From assembly GCA_030593645.1 (NCBI GenBank), contig JAUVGT010000368.1, positions 1 through 5,025 on the forward strand: DNA of 5,025 nt, read 5' to 3'. Positions 5,012 to 5,025 of the stretch are shown piece by piece. Each line of letters begins with the position of its first letter. Position 1 is the stretch's first letter. A program made the position numbers and the translations under genes. The notes beneath the pieces were generated by a model that saw only the letters and a program-made list of their open reading frames with translations, searched no databases and was not told the origin of the DNA. The DNA comes from Deltaproteobacteria bacterium (lineage in GTDB: Bacteria > Desulfobacterota > Desulfobacteria > Desulfobacterales > JAUVGT01).

Positions 5012-5025
5012 TTCGTTATACCGGT

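Overview
The window reads as an ordinary chromosomal segment of a Gram-negative bacterium. Five protein genes are supported, together with two short non-coding palindromic repeat elements, two good promoters and one unusual translation start. The shapes of the proteins and the style of the palindromic repeats remind me of sulfate-reducing Desulfobacterales (Desulfobacterota). That placement is a recollection-based inference; there is no rRNA or other taxonomic marker except infC.

Layout. Positions 1-200 hold a MITE-like imperfect palindrome (terminal inverted repeats 1-14 and 161-174) followed by an extra copy of its right end. An AT-rich leader follows, then a small gene (344-904, +) that resembles a stand-alone HsdR N-terminal (type I restriction) domain. 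It converges with a ZIP/GufA-type metal transporter gene (929-1744, -). The transporter has a clear promoter at 1815-1843 and a 10-bp leader hairpin at 1771-1793. A second palindromic element (1868-2032) fills the gap up to the stop codon of a secreted FecR-domain protein with a long charged helical tail (2034-3140, -). That gene has a consensus promoter (TTGACA, 18 nt, TATAAT) at 3303-3332 and a leader of about 155 nt. After an AT-rich divergent intergenic region come a zinc-dependent nucleoside deaminase of the TadA-like superfamily (3585-4085, +), a 370-385 nt gap, and infC for translation initiation factor IF-3 (to 5011, +).

How the genes relate. They do not form an evident pathway or a single operon. 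Each is either alone or divergent or convergent with its neighbour. The deaminase and IF-3 share a general link to translation if the deaminase acts on tRNA, but its motif differences leave that open. The metal transporter and the FecR protein are both envelope proteins but are separated by the repeat element and have separate promoters.

No undescribed multi-gene system is evident. The points most worth a second look are the likely AUA start codon of infC behind a strong Shine-Dalgarno sequence, the near-perfect promoter and long leader of the FecR gene, the two palindromic repeat elements, and the HsdR_N-like protein that lacks the catalytic glutamate.
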